Below the pieces are notes generated by a model. It had not been told where the DNA came from, made no database searches, and saw only the letters and a list, made by a program, of their open reading frames with translations. From contig NZ_CP024902.1 of NCBI RefSeq assembly GCF_003330765.1, positions 3,410,001 to 3,474,000 of the forward strand: DNA of 64,000 nt. The letters run 5' to 3'. Shown here one piece after another: positions 44,495-53,430 of the stretch. The position numbers and the translations under genes were made by a program. The stretch is from Burkholderia pyrrocinia. GTDB lineage: Bacteria > Pseudomonadota > Gammaproteobacteria > Burkholderiales > Burkholderiaceae. Position 1 is the stretch's first letter. The number at the start of each line of letters is the position of its first letter.

Positions 44495-44983
44495 TTACGA
44501 GTTCGTCGAGATCGCGGCGATCATGGCCTTGATCTGCTGGGTCATCACGGTCATCCCGGTTTCGTAGTGCAGCGCGTTGTTCGCGAACTGCACGCGCTCG
44601 ACGTCGAGATCGACCGTGTTGCCGTCGAGCGACGGCTGCAGCGGCGTCCGGTACTGCGCGCGGCCGTAGTCGTCCGCCGGGCCGCCCGTCGGGATCAGCT
44701 TCGCCGTGCCGGCCATGTGGCCCGCCGCCGTCGACACCATCGACATGCCGCTCGTCACGCCGGCCGGCTGCGTCATCGGCAGTTGCGCGGCGTTGCTCGG
44801 CGCGAGGCCGCCGTTCGTCTGCTTCAGCGAGCGCGCGAGCGTCGACGCGAAATCGACGTCGCGGGCCTGGTAGCCGGGCGTGTCGGCGTTCGCGATGTTC
44901 GACGACAGCAGTTCCTGCCGGTAGGCGCGCACGTCGAGCGCCTGTCGGCCGAACGCGAATTCCGCATCGAGTTTGTCCAGCAT
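44495..44983 (-). CDS. flgB: Flagellar proximal rod protein FlgB, first gene of the operon
   Basis: 162-aa rod protein; the motif SSNIANADTPGYQARDVDF is diagnostic. GGAGAG lies 7 nt before the ATG at 44983. It heads flgBCDEFGHIJ. Its 5' leader contains a GC hairpin (45014-45044). A central Gly/Pro-rich stretch makes it slightly longer than E. coli FlgB (138). Confidence 0.93.
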   Translation of the reverse strand: MLDKLDAEFAFGRQALDVRAYRQELLSSNIANADTPGYQARDVDFASTLARSLKQTNGGLAPSNAAQLPMTQPAGVTSGMSMVSTAAGHMAGTAKLIPTGGPADDYGRAQYRTPLQPSLDGNTVDLDVERVQFANNALHYETGMTVMTQQIKAMIAAISTNS

Positions 44984-45013
44984 GTGTGCGTCTCTCCGTA
45001 TGAAGCGCTGCAC

Positions 45014-45050
45014 GCCCCTCGCGCCGGATGGCGACCCGAGAGGCTTTTTT
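45014..45050 (+). terminator. Hairpin plus T-run in the flgB/flgA divergent gap
   Basis: 8-bp arms with one mismatch (GCCCCTCG / CGAGAGGC) enclose a mini-hairpin (CGCC GGAT GGCG) and are followed by TTTTTT on the plus strand. It would stop rightward antisense transcripts from flgB before flgA. On the minus strand the same hairpin lies in the flgB leader. Confidence 0.45.
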
Positions 45051-45187
45051 CCATGACAGCGATGGTAGGCGTCGCACGCAACCGGCAATCGGGCGAATAA
45101 CGCGGCAAAGGCCCCCTCTATTCATCGTTTGCGCGGCGGCCCCGCTCCCTAGAATGCAAAGCGGATCAACGGATCGAGGACACGGCG

Positions 45188-46402
45188 ATGACTGGCAGCG
45201 CACTTCGCGGCAGGAACGGGCGGCTCACGCAAGTCCGGCGTGCGTTTGCGCTCGCCGCGGCGCTGTGGATCGCGGCGCCGGCCGCGCACGCGGACGACGG
45301 GATGATCGTGATTCCCGGACGCGGCGAGACGGCCGAAACCGCGCTCGCGCACGCCAATGCGGCGAGCGGCGGGCAGTTTGGCGGGAATGCGGGCATGGCT
45401 TCGGGTTCGGGCATGGCTTCGGGTTCGGGCATGGCGCCGGACGCGGGCCGCGCGGTGGCCGGCGTGGGTGCCGCGGCCAGTACCGGCTATGCGGCGCAGC
45501 CGGCCGGCGCGATGGTCGTCACGAGCGTCCCGCCGCCGGCTCCCGTCCAGGCAGCCGCCCGCGCGAATGCCGCGAATGCCGGTTACGGCGCGCCGCGCGC
45601 CGCCGATCCGGGCGGCATCGTGACGGTCGTCGCCGGCACGGCCGAGCCCGCGTCGCATGCCGCACGGCCGACGCAACCGCCGGCAGTCGCCGCACGCATG
45701 GCGGCGGCCCGCGCCGCGTCGGCGGTTTCCGCCACCCCGGCCCCGGCAGCGCCCGCGGCCCAGCCCGCGACGCCGCCCGGCCAGCAGGACCCCGACGCGA
45801 TCCGGCGCGCGGCCCTCGTATTCCTGCAGCAGCAGATCGCGGGCCTGCCCGGCAAGACCACCGCGACGGTCACGACCGCGTTTCCGCGCGGGCTCGCCGC
45901 GTGCACGACGCTCGAACCGTTCATGCCGACCGGCGCGCGCCTGTGGGGCCGCACGACGGTCGGCGTGCGCTGCGCGGGCGAGCGGCCGTGGACCGTCTAC
46001 CTGCAGGCGAAGGTCGCCGTGCAGGCCACCTATTACGTCGCCGCGCGCCAGATCGCGCCCGGCGAGCCGCTGAGCGCGGCCGACCTGATTGCGCGCGACG
46101 GCGACCTGACGGTGCTGCCGCTCGCGGTGATCACCGATCCGGCGCAGGCGATCGGCTCGACCGCGCTTGCGCGCATCTCGGCCGGGCTGCCGCTGCGGCA
46201 GGACATGCTGAAGAGCGCGGCGTCGGTGTCGGCCGGCCAGACGGTGCGGGTCGTCGCGGCCGGGCCCGGTTTCACGATTTCGGCCGAGGGCAGCGTGCTG
46301 GCGAATGCGGCGCCGGGCCAGTCGGTGCGGGTGAGGATGGCGGCGGGCCAGATCGTCACGGCGATCGTCAAGGACGCCGGCACCGTGAAAATTCCGCTGT
46401 AG
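45188..46402 (+). CDS. flgA: P-ring assembly chaperone FlgA with a long low-complexity linker
   Basis: 404-aa periplasmic chaperone, much longer than E. coli FlgA (219). The signal peptide ends AAHAD. Residues about 40-200 are rich in Ala, Gly and Pro, with a tandem repeat GMASGS. The real FlgA domain is about residues 205-404, with QIAGLPGKTTATVT, the SAF-like region AARQIAPGEPLSAADL and GQTVRVVAAGPGFTISAEGSVLANAAPGQSVRVR. GAGGA lies before the ATG. It is divergent from flgB. Confidence 0.88.
   Translation: MTGSALRGRNGRLTQVRRAFALAAALWIAAPAAHADDGMIVIPGRGETAETALAHANAASGGQFGGNAGMASGSGMASGSGMAPDAGRAVAGVGAAASTGYAAQPAGAMVVTSVPPPAPVQAAARANAANAGYGAPRAADPGGIVTVVAGTAEPASHAARPTQPPAVAARMAAARAASAVSATPAPAAPAAQPATPPGQQDPDAIRRAALVFLQQQIAGLPGKTTATVTTAFPRGLAACTTLEPFMPTGARLWGRTTVGVRCAGERPWTVYLQAKVAVQATYYVAARQIAPGEPLSAADLIARDGDLTVLPLAVITDPAQAIGSTALARISAGLPLRQDMLKSAASVSAGQTVRVVAAGPGFTISAEGSVLANAAPGQSVRVRMAAGQIVTAIVKDAGTVKIPL
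45392..45436 (+). repeat. Tandem 18-bp repeat within flgA
   Basis: Two exact copies of an 18-bp unit (GGCATGGCTTCGGGTTCG, 45392-45409 and 45410-45427) and a partial third encode GMASGS repeats. Because the unit is a multiple of three, copy-number change keeps the frame. Confidence 0.85.
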
Positions 46403-46465
46403 GGACGGATGCCGCCGCAAGATTGCAAAGAATTGTTTATTCGGAGAATTTCGGGCTCACGATGC

Positions 46466-46492
46466 TAAAGTTCGGGCCGACCCGGCCGTTAT
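46466..46492 (+). promoter_or_regulatory. FliA (sigma-28) promoter of flgMN
   Basis: TAAAGTTC, 11 nt, GCCGTTAT: 13 of 16 consensus positions with exact spacing. The start would be near 46500, 20 nt before the flgM GTG. FliA would drive its own anti-sigma factor. Confidence 0.75.
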
Positions 46493-46520
46493 CTGGGTCA
46501 AACCGTACAGGAAACCTATC

Positions 46521-46850
46521 GTGAAGATCGATTCCACTCCGAACCCGAGCCCCCTCGCGCCGACCGGCAACGGCGCGACCCGTGCGCAATCCGGCGCGGC
46601 CCAGTCGTCCGCGCAGGCAGCCGACGCAGGATCGACCGGCGGCGACGCGAGCGTGAACCTGTCGGGTCTGTCGGGTCAGTTGCGCTCGGTATCCGCGTCC
46701 GGCAACGCCGATATCGACACGGGCCTGGTCCAGTCGATCAAGGACGCGCTGAACAACGGCACGCTGACGATCGACGCGAACAAGATTGCCGACGGCGTAT
46801 TGAACACCGCCCGCGAGCTGCTGCAGCAGCAGCGCCCGCAGGGCAGCTAA
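46521..46850 (+). CDS. flgM: Anti-sigma-28 factor FlgM
   Basis: 109-aa anti-sigma factor that holds FliA until the hook is complete and is then exported. The N-terminal half is disordered and Ala/Ser-rich. The C-terminal FliA-binding part holds DIDTGLVQSIKDALNNGTLTIDANKIADGVLNTARELL. The start is GTG with AGGAAA upstream. It sits between flgA and flgN. Confidence 0.93.
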   Translation: MKIDSTPNPSPLAPTGNGATRAQSGAAQSSAQAADAGSTGGDASVNLSGLSGQLRSVSASGNADIDTGLVQSIKDALNNGTLTIDANKIADGVLNTARELLQQQRPQGS

Positions 46851-46926
46851 GCCGGCCGCCTCGCGGCCGGTCCCCCGGTTTGCCGGCGCGCCGCACCTCG
46901 CGCACCGGCGCGACGAGCATGACGCG

Positions 46927-47367
46927 ATGAGAGAAGAGCTGCTGGCCACGGTCAACGACGAACACGCGACGGTCGAGGCGTTCGCGTCCCTGCTCGCCTA
47001 CGAGGAAAAGGCGCTGACGACGGCGGAGCCGCTCGAGATGCTGCCCGGGATCGTCGAGCAGAAAAGCGCGCTGATCGACCGGCTCGCGCAGCTCGAACGC
47101 ACGCGCGACACGCAGCTTTCCGCGCTCGGCTTTCCGTCCGGCAAGAAGGGGATGGACCAGGCCGCCGAACGCGATGCACGCCTCGCCGGCCGCTGGCAAC
47201 TGCTGCAGCAGGCCGCCGAACGCGCGCGCCAGGCCAATGCGAACAACGGGATGCTGATCCGGATCCGGATGGACTACAACGAGCGCGCGCTCGCGGTGCT
47301 GCGCTCGGCGCCCGCGCCGGCCGGCGTCTACGGCCCCGACGGGCGCGTATCGGCGCTCATGCGCTGA
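46927..47367 (+). CDS. flgN: Flagellar type III chaperone FlgN
   Basis: 146-aa cytoplasmic chaperone for FlgK and FlgL. It is helical throughout, with a long coiled-coil pattern and the motif LPGIVEQKSALIDRLAQLERTR. The C terminus (NERALAVLRSA...VYGPDGR) matches FlgN. It follows flgM by 76 bp and probably shares its transcript. Confidence 0.9.
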   Translation: MREELLATVNDEHATVEAFASLLAYEEKALTTAEPLEMLPGIVEQKSALIDRLAQLERTRDTQLSALGFPSGKKGMDQAAERDARLAGRWQLLQQAAERARQANANNGMLIRIRMDYNERALAVLRSAPAPAGVYGPDGRVSALMR

Positions 47368-47397
47368 CGTCGCGCCGCGCGCCGGCCCTCTCCTTCG

Positions 47398-49248
47398 TTA
47401 CAACAGCGGACACGCGGTGACCTGCGTGCCGCGCGCCACACACAGCCGTTCGTAGTCGCGCAGGTACGCGCGCTCGTCGTCGCTCAACAGGTCGAGATCG
47501 ATCAAGTCCCAGTCGTAGCCGACCGTCACGATGTTCTCGAACGTCACCGTGCCCGGCTGCGCGTCGTCCGGCCGGATGATCACGATGTTCTCGATCCGCA
47601 CGCCGCCCTTGCCCGGCACGTAGATGCCCGGCTCGACCGAAATCACCGCATTCGGCACCAGCCCGTACTGCGCGCCCGGCGCGAACCGCACGCCGCCCTC
47701 GTGCACGTGAATCCCGACGCCGTGCCCGGTGCCGTGGCCGAAATCGTGGCCGTGATCGCGGCACACCTGCCGCACGACCGCATCGACGTCGCCGCCCGTC
47801 GCCGTGCTCGGGAAGCGCGTGACGAGCCCCTTGATGCAGGCCTTCAGCGCGACCGTGTAGATCTCGCGCTGCCACGGCTGCGCGACCGTATCCGCGCGGG
47901 TCCGGCGCAGCACGACGCGCGTGCAGTCCGTCGCGAAACCGGCTTCGTAATAGGCGCCGCTGTCGAGCAGCACGAGTTCGCCTTCCGTCAGTTCGACGTC
48001 GGCGCTCGCCGCCGTGTAATGCGCGAACGCGCTGTTCGCGCCGTTCGCCGCGATCGACGGAAACGTCAGCGCGACCGCCGCGCGCGCGCCGTACGCGTCG
48101 TTGATCGCGCGCGCCAGGTCGTATTCGGTGTGGCGTGCGCCCGGCTCACCGGCCTTCGCCCAGCGCATCGTCTCGGCGATTGCCGCGGAACTGCGCGCGA
48201 ACGCGTCGCGGAACCGGTCGAGCACCGCCGGCGTCTTGCCGGCCCGCATCGCCTCGACCGGGTTGAAGTCGGCATGCCGCGCCTGCGGCCACACGCGGCT
48301 CACCGCGTCGACGAGCGCGCAGTTCACCGATTCGAAGCCGTAGCACACGTGATCGACCGCGAACTGCGCGAGAAAGCGCTCGAGCGCCGCGACATCGCGC
48401 CGGATCACGTGCAGCGCCGGATACGACGAGAGCGCGACCTCGCAGCGGTCGCAGCCTTCCGGCAGGAACAGCGCGACCTGATCGCCGACCGCGAACAGGA
48501 AGCCGAGGTGCGACGACGCATTCGGGATGTGATAGCCGCGGCTGTTCAGCAGATACGCGAGATCGTCCGACGCGCAGGTGAAGAACGCGGTCTTGCCGTC
48601 CGCCGCGCCGGTATGCGCGGCCAGCTTGCGGTTCAGCGTGTCGAGGTTCTGCGCGACGCTCAGGCCGGTCATCGATTCCGGCAGCTCGAAGATCGGCCGC
48701 TCGACGATCCAGCCCGGCAGCGCGATCGCGCGGTCGATCTCGCGATCGGCGAGGCTCGTCCAGTCGAGCCCCGCGGCCTGCGTCTGCTCGAGCAGCCGGT
48801 CGCGCTGCGCGACGCTGATCCGCAGCGCGTCATAGCCGACCCGCGCGAGCCGGCTCGCGTGCGCGACCAGCCAGTCGGCCAGCGCCTGCCAGATCGTCAC
48901 GTTCATCCCGAGCTTCTCGATGCGCACGCGCGCCGGATCGCACTGCTGCTCGGCCTGCAGGTGATAACGACCGTCGACGAACAGCACGAACGGCGGCACG
49001 CCGAGCGCCTGCGCGGTCGCCGCGCCCAGGAAGATCCCGCAGCCGGCCGAGCCGTCGAAGCCCGACAGCGCGTAGCGCGGGTTATTGCCGCGCGGCAGGT
49101 ACTCGGTGACGTATTCGTCCTGCGACGTGACCACCACGGCGTCGAGCCGCGCGGCGTCGAGCAGGCGCGACAGGCCGGCCTGCGTGTCGACGACGGACGC
49201 GTCGTACGGGGGAAGGCCGGAGAAGCTGTATTTCAGTCGATCGATCAT
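47398..49248 (-). CDS. Xaa-Pro aminopeptidase-type metallopeptidase (M24, long form)
   Basis: 616-aa cytoplasmic peptidase. Two creatinase-like N domains (to about residue 310) precede the pita-bread M24 domain. Metal ligands are visible: Asp in LLDSGAYYEAG and ATDCTR, His in HGTGHGVGIH, Glu in ISVEPGIY and Glu in RIENIV. The chain ends with the APP C-terminal extension typical of the eukaryotic-like APP1 form (about 600 aa). It removes the first residue before proline. It converges on flgN with a 30-bp gap. Confidence 0.88.
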   Translation of the reverse strand: MIDRLKYSFSGLPPYDASVVDTQAGLSRLLDAARLDAVVVTSQDEYVTEYLPRGNNPRYALSGFDGSAGCGIFLGAATAQALGVPPFVLFVDGRYHLQAEQQCDPARVRIEKLGMNVTIWQALADWLVAHASRLARVGYDALRISVAQRDRLLEQTQAAGLDWTSLADREIDRAIALPGWIVERPIFELPESMTGLSVAQNLDTLNRKLAAHTGAADGKTAFFTCASDDLAYLLNSRGYHIPNASSHLGFLFAVGDQVALFLPEGCDRCEVALSSYPALHVIRRDVAALERFLAQFAVDHVCYGFESVNCALVDAVSRVWPQARHADFNPVEAMRAGKTPAVLDRFRDAFARSSAAIAETMRWAKAGEPGARHTEYDLARAINDAYGARAAVALTFPSIAANGANSAFAHYTAASADVELTEGELVLLDSGAYYEAGFATDCTRVVLRRTRADTVAQPWQREIYTVALKACIKGLVTRFPSTATGGDVDAVVRQVCRDHGHDFGHGTGHGVGIHVHEGGVRFAPGAQYGLVPNAVISVEPGIYVPGKGGVRIENIVIIRPDDAQPGTVTFENIVTVGYDWDLIDLDLLSDDERAYLRDYERLCVARGTQVTACPLL

Positions 49249-49667
49249 CGGATGCCCACGTTATTCATCGTTGTCGGCGGCCGGCGGCGTGACGCGGCGG
49301 GGCGCATGCCTGAAGCGACACGGCGCCCGTGCGCGAATGACGCGCGGCCCGGCGCGCCGCCGGGCCACTGTGCCGCGCCAGCGGCAGGACTTCGGGAATT
49401 TTTGTCTCACTTAACTTTTTTTGATGCGCGCGACAGAATCTAGAGCAGGCTGAAATTGAGGTCAAGCCAAAATTTTCGTAGGACTAAAATCGGCGGCACG
49501 GTGCGGCACGCCCGCGCGACGCGGCTTCGCCCAGCGACACCGCACGGTACAATGCGCCGGCATCGTCGTCCCGACGGCCGTGCTTCGTGCGATGCGCGGA
49601 AAGCAACGTCCCGGCGACTGCACCGCCGCTCCGCTCGCCTCCCGACTCGTTGCCACGAAAGAGATTC
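49249..49667. promoter_or_regulatory. 419-bp divergent gap between the peptidase and the XRE-cupin gene
   Basis: An AT-rich core at 49396-49492 in GC-rich surroundings marks the control region. It holds the leftward promoter annotated separately. A TAAAAT at 49485-49490 with TCAAGC 17 bp upstream may drive the rightward gene. No open frame of note is seen. Confidence 0.45.
49437..49465 (-). promoter_or_regulatory. Sigma-70 promoter for the M24 peptidase gene
   Basis: On the minus strand TTGACC, 17 nt, TAGATT. This is the best sigma-70 match in the gap. Start of transcription near 49430 gives a leader of about 180 nt. Confidence 0.55.
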
Positions 49668-50471
49668 ATGGATTCAGACATCATGCGTATCGGCCAGCGC
49701 ATTCGCCGCCTGCGCCGGGAAGCGAAGAAGACGCTGCTGGAAGTCGCGACCGAAGCGAAACTGTCGGTCGGGTTCCTGTCCCAGGTCGAGCGCCATCTCA
49801 CGGGCATCTCCCTGTCGTCACTCGTCAACGTCGCGAAGGCGCTCGGCGTGCCGCTCGGCGCGCTGATCGACCAGCCGCGCCAGGCGCAGCCCGATTCGCA
49901 CGAGGGCAGCCGCGAGCCGTACGCGGTCGACAGCACGTCGCAGTGGTACGAACGGCTCTCCACCACGTTCGACGGCAGCCAGATCAACGCGGTCAAGGTG
50001 CAGATGATGGAAGGCTACCGCTCGGAATGGGTGGCGCACGGCGGCGACGAATTCGTGTACGTGCTGGCCGGCCGCATCTGCTACACGATCGGCAAGAAGG
50101 ATTACCCGCTGTCGCCCGGCGACTCGCTGCACTTCGACGCGCGCAAGCGGCATCGGGTCGCCAACGTGGGCGACGGTCCCGCCGAGCTGATCGCGGTCGG
50201 CACGCTGCCGCTGTTCGACGACAGTTGCGCCGAATTCGTGTCCGCAACGATGGAAATCAGGCAGCCCGCGCCGGGCGCGCCGGGCGAGCCGCGCGTGAGC
50301 CGCCGCGAGCCGGCGCCGAAACGCGACCGCGACGCCGATGCGGCACGGCCGGCCGACCAGCCCGCCAACGCAACGGAAAAGAAGGCGTCGGCCAAGCCGC
50401 GCGCATCCGCCGGCAAGCGCCCGGCCGCCGCCACGCCGGCACGCAAGGCGACCGCGCACAAGAAGCCATAA
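49668..50471 (+). CDS. XRE-family regulator with cupin domain and basic C-terminal tail
   Basis: 267-aa transcription regulator. The helix-turn-helix is at residues about 8-60 (KKTLLEVATEAKLSVGFLSQVER). The cupin domain is at about 85-180 (GDEFVYVLAGRICYTIGKKDYPLSPGDSLHF). The last 75 residues are Lys/Ala/Pro-rich like histone H1 (KKASAKPRASAGKR), an extra not found in PuuR-type regulators. The ATG at 49668 has AAAGAGA upstream. Ligand and targets are unknown; the divergent peptidase gene is a candidate. Confidence 0.8.
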   Translation: MDSDIMRIGQRIRRLRREAKKTLLEVATEAKLSVGFLSQVERHLTGISLSSLVNVAKALGVPLGALIDQPRQAQPDSHEGSREPYAVDSTSQWYERLSTTFDGSQINAVKVQMMEGYRSEWVAHGGDEFVYVLAGRICYTIGKKDYPLSPGDSLHFDARKRHRVANVGDGPAELIAVGTLPLFDDSCAEFVSATMEIRQPAPGAPGEPRVSRREPAPKRDRDADAARPADQPANATEKKASAKPRASAGKRPAAATPARKATAHKKP

Positions 50472-50507
50472 CGGCTTGCCGGCGCGCGCCGCGCGCCCTT
50501 TCCGTCC

Positions 50508-51749
50508 CTATTCGCCGATCTCGAGCGCCTGCGCGACGGCCTGGATCCGCGCGCGATGCACGGCATCCTTGATCTTCTCCGCCTCGTTGCCGATGCCGCG
50601 CGCGATCGCGCCGGCATCGACGCTGCGCGCGGCCGCGAGCGCGACGCGCAGCCGCTCGGCCTGCGGATACGGCTGCGCGTCGAGCCCGAGCCGCCCGCGC
50701 GCATCCGATTCGCACGCCTGCAGCATCTCGGCGAAACGCGCCGGCTTGCGCAGCGCGTCGCTGCGCTCGAAGAGCCGCACCAGCGCGGCCGCGCCCATCT
50801 CCATCACGCGATGCAGGTTGCCGTGCTCGCGCGCGACCACGAGCGCGAGATCGCGGCATTCGTTCGGCACGCGCAGCCGCTCGCACAGCGGCTTGAGCAG
50901 GTCGACGCTGCGGCCCTCGTGGCCGACGTGGCGCGGCAGCACGTCCGCGGGGGTCGTCGCCTTGCCGAGATCGTGCGTGAGCGCCGCGAACCGCACCGGC
51001 AGCGAATAGCCCTGCTTCGCCGCATAGTCGACCACCATCATCACGTGCACGCCCGTGTCGACTTCCGGGTGGTAGTCGGCGCGCTGCGGCACGCCCCACA
51101 GCGCGTCGACCTCGGGCAGGATGCGCGCGAGCGCGCCGCACTCGCGCAGCACCGCGAACATCCGCGACGGCGTCGCCTCCATCAGCCCGCGCGCGATTTC
51201 CTGCCACACGCGTTCGGGCACGAGCGCGTCGACCTCGCCCGCGTCGACCATCCGCCGCATCAGCGCGAGCGTCTCGTCCGCGACCGTGAAATCGGCGAAC
51301 CGCGCGGCGAAGCGCGCAATGCGCAGGATCCGCACCGGATCCTCGACGAACGCGTCGCTCACGTGCCGGAACACGCGCGCGCGCAGGTCGGCCTGCCCAT
51401 CGAACGGATCGATCACGGGCCCGACCAGCCCGCCCTCCGGGCTCACCTCGCGCGCCATCGCGTTGATCGTCAGGTCGCGCCGCGCGAGATCCTCGTCGAG
51501 CGTCACATCCGGCGCGTAATGGAACTGGAAGCCGTGATAGCCGGCCGCCGTCTTGCGCTCGGTGCGCGCCAACGCGTATTCCTCCTGCGTGTGCGGATGC
51601 AGGAACACCGGGAAATCCTTGCCGACCGGCCGGAAGCCCTGCGCGGCCATCTGCTCGGGTGTCGCGCCCACCACCACGTAGTCGCGGTCCTGCACCGGCA
51701 CGCCGAGCAATTCGTCGCGGATCGCACCGCCTACTGCGTAAATATTCAT
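50508..51749 (-). CDS. cca: CCA-adding tRNA nucleotidyltransferase (multifunctional, with HD domain)
   Basis: 413-aa enzyme that adds or repairs the tRNA 3' CCA end. The nucleotidyltransferase motif GGAIRDELLG and DRDYVVVG are near the start. RRDLTINAMA and the BRR-type neck follow, and the C-terminal HD phosphohydrolase motif ALTHDLGKATTP is intact, as in E. coli Cca (412 aa). Its ATG overlaps the GST stop. Confidence 0.93.
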   Translation of the reverse strand: MNIYAVGGAIRDELLGVPVQDRDYVVVGATPEQMAAQGFRPVGKDFPVFLHPHTQEEYALARTERKTAAGYHGFQFHYAPDVTLDEDLARRDLTINAMAREVSPEGGLVGPVIDPFDGQADLRARVFRHVSDAFVEDPVRILRIARFAARFADFTVADETLALMRRMVDAGEVDALVPERVWQEIARGLMEATPSRMFAVLRECGALARILPEVDALWGVPQRADYHPEVDTGVHVMMVVDYAAKQGYSLPVRFAALTHDLGKATTPADVLPRHVGHEGRSVDLLKPLCERLRVPNECRDLALVVAREHGNLHRVMEMGAAALVRLFERSDALRKPARFAEMLQACESDARGRLGLDAQPYPQAERLRVALAAARSVDAGAIARGIGNEAEKIKDAVHRARIQAVAQALEIGE

Positions 51750-52393
51750 GGCAGCGGCTCGTAGTCGGCGATCACGGTCGTTTCGCGGCGCGCCGCGTCG
51801 ATCCATCGCTGGACGGCCGGCAGCGCCGTCACGCGCGCCGCGTAGCCGGCCGCTTCCGGCGACAGGCCCGGCGCGTATGTGTTGAAGCGCATCACGACCG
51901 GCGCGTACATCGCGTCGGCGATCCCGAACTCGCCGAACAGGAACGGCCCACCCGACGCCTCGAGGCACGCGCTCCACAGCGCGTCGATGCGCGCGACGTC
52001 GGCAAGCGATTCGGCCGTCGCGCCGCGCCCCGGCATCGACGCGCGCACGTTCATCCCCATCTGGTTGCGCAACGCCGCGAAGCCGGAATGCATCTCGGCC
52101 GCGACGCAGCGCGCATGCACGCGCTCGAGCGGATCGGCCGGCCACATCGGGAACTGCGGGTAGCGTTCGGCGAGCGTCTCCGCGATCGCGAGCGAATCCC
52201 AGATCGCCATGCCGTGGTCGTCGACGAGGCACGGCACCTTGCCGGTCGGCGAATACTCGTGGATGCGCGCGGCCGTGTCGTCGCGGCGCAACTCGATCGC
52301 GATCTCGTCGAACGGGATGCCGAAATGCGTGAGCAGCAGCCACGGGCGCATCGACCACGACGAATAGTTCTTGTCTCCAATGACGAGTTTCAT
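51746..52393 (-). CDS. Glutathione S-transferase family protein
   Basis: 215-aa cytoplasmic GST. The thioredoxin-like N domain has YSSWSMRPWLLLTHFGIPFDE and TGKVPCLVDD, then DSLAIAETLAERYP for glutathione binding. An all-helical C domain follows. The active-site Ser/Tyr is probably Ser11, Ser12 or Ser14. It precedes cca with a 4-bp overlap. Substrate unknown. Confidence 0.88.
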   Translation of the reverse strand: MKLVIGDKNYSSWSMRPWLLLTHFGIPFDEIAIELRRDDTAARIHEYSPTGKVPCLVDDHGMAIWDSLAIAETLAERYPQFPMWPADPLERVHARCVAAEMHSGFAALRNQMGMNVRASMPGRGATAESLADVARIDALWSACLEASGGPFLFGEFGIADAMYAPVVMRFNTYAPGLSPEAAGYAARVTALPAVQRWIDAARRETTVIADYEPLP

Positions 52394-52457
52394 GACGGTG
52401 TTCCGGAAAACGCGAAGGTGGAAAGGACGGTGCCGACCAACGGCGACCCGGGCGGGC

Positions 52458-53417
52458 CTAGCGGCGCGAGCGGAACCAGTCGAACCGCGACCGCTTCGTG
52501 GCGTCGCCGAGATACGCGGGCGCAATGCTTTCGAGACTCGCGGGCGAGATCCCGAGTTCCGGCGCGAGCGGCCCGGACATCACGTTCGGCACCGACATCG
52601 ACGCGAGATTGTCGCGCGTGAGCACGGGTTCGCCGGGCAGGCATTCGAACACGCTCGCCTGCAGCCGCGCGAGCGCGTCGGGCAGCCGCACGATGCGTGC
52701 CTGCCGGCCGACCAGCGTGCCGCAATAGCGCACCAGTTGCTCGAGTGTGTAGACGGTCGGGCCGCCGAGCTCGTAGGTCTTGCCGTGCGCGGCCGCGAGA
52801 TCGAGCGTGTTGACGAACGCGCGCACGACATCGCCGACGAACACCGGCTGGAAGCGCGCGTCGGGCATCGCGAGCGGCAGCACGGGCACCGTGCGCTGCA
52901 GGTTCGCGAACGTGTTGAGGAATGCGTCGCCGGGGCCGAACACGACCGACGGGCGGAAGATCGTCAGCGCGAGCGAATCGGTCGCTGCGATCGCATGCAG
53001 CGCGGCTTCGCCGTCGCCCTTCGAGCGCTGGTACATGCTCGCGCCGCGCGAATCGGCGCCGAGCGCGCTCATGTGCAGCAGGCGCTGCACGCCGACCTCG
53101 GTGCAGGCGCTCGCGAGCGCGGCCGGCAGCGCGACGTGCGCGCGCTCGAAACCGGGCCCGTACGGCGTGCCGCGGCCGCCGTGCAGCACGCCGACCAGGT
53201 TGATCGCCGCCTGCGCACCGGCGACGAAGCGCGCGAGCGTGCGCGTGTCGAGCGCTTCAAGCTCGACGATCTCGACCGGCAGCATCTGCAGATGGCGCGC
53301 GTGGTCGCGCCGCCGCGTGCCGATCCGTACCTGCTTGCCGGCATCGATCAGCGCATTGACGAGCCGGTTGCCAATGAAGCCGGTGCCGCCCAGCAGGGCG
53401 ACGGTCTGGCGATCCAT
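52458..53417 (-). CDS. Complex I NDUFA9-like NAD(P)-binding protein
   Basis: 319-aa extended short-chain dehydrogenase-like protein. The N-terminal GGTGFIGNRLVNALI binds NAD(P). HMSALGADSRGASMYQRSKGDGE has the YxxxK pair, and RPSVVFGPGDAF is typical of the NDUFA9/atypical SDR group. AGAGGT lies before the ATG. It may act in quinone or complex I-related steps, but the role in bacteria is unclear. Confidence 0.85.
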   Translation of the reverse strand: MDRQTVALLGGTGFIGNRLVNALIDAGKQVRIGTRRRDHARHLQMLPVEIVELEALDTRTLARFVAGAQAAINLVGVLHGGRGTPYGPGFERAHVALPAALASACTEVGVQRLLHMSALGADSRGASMYQRSKGDGEAALHAIAATDSLALTIFRPSVVFGPGDAFLNTFANLQRTVPVLPLAMPDARFQPVFVGDVVRAFVNTLDLAAAHGKTYELGGPTVYTLEQLVRYCGTLVGRQARIVRLPDALARLQASVFECLPGEPVLTRDNLASMSVPNVMSGPLAPELGISPASLESIAPAYLGDATKRSRFDWFRSRR

Positions 53418-53430
53418 GTTCGGGACCTCT

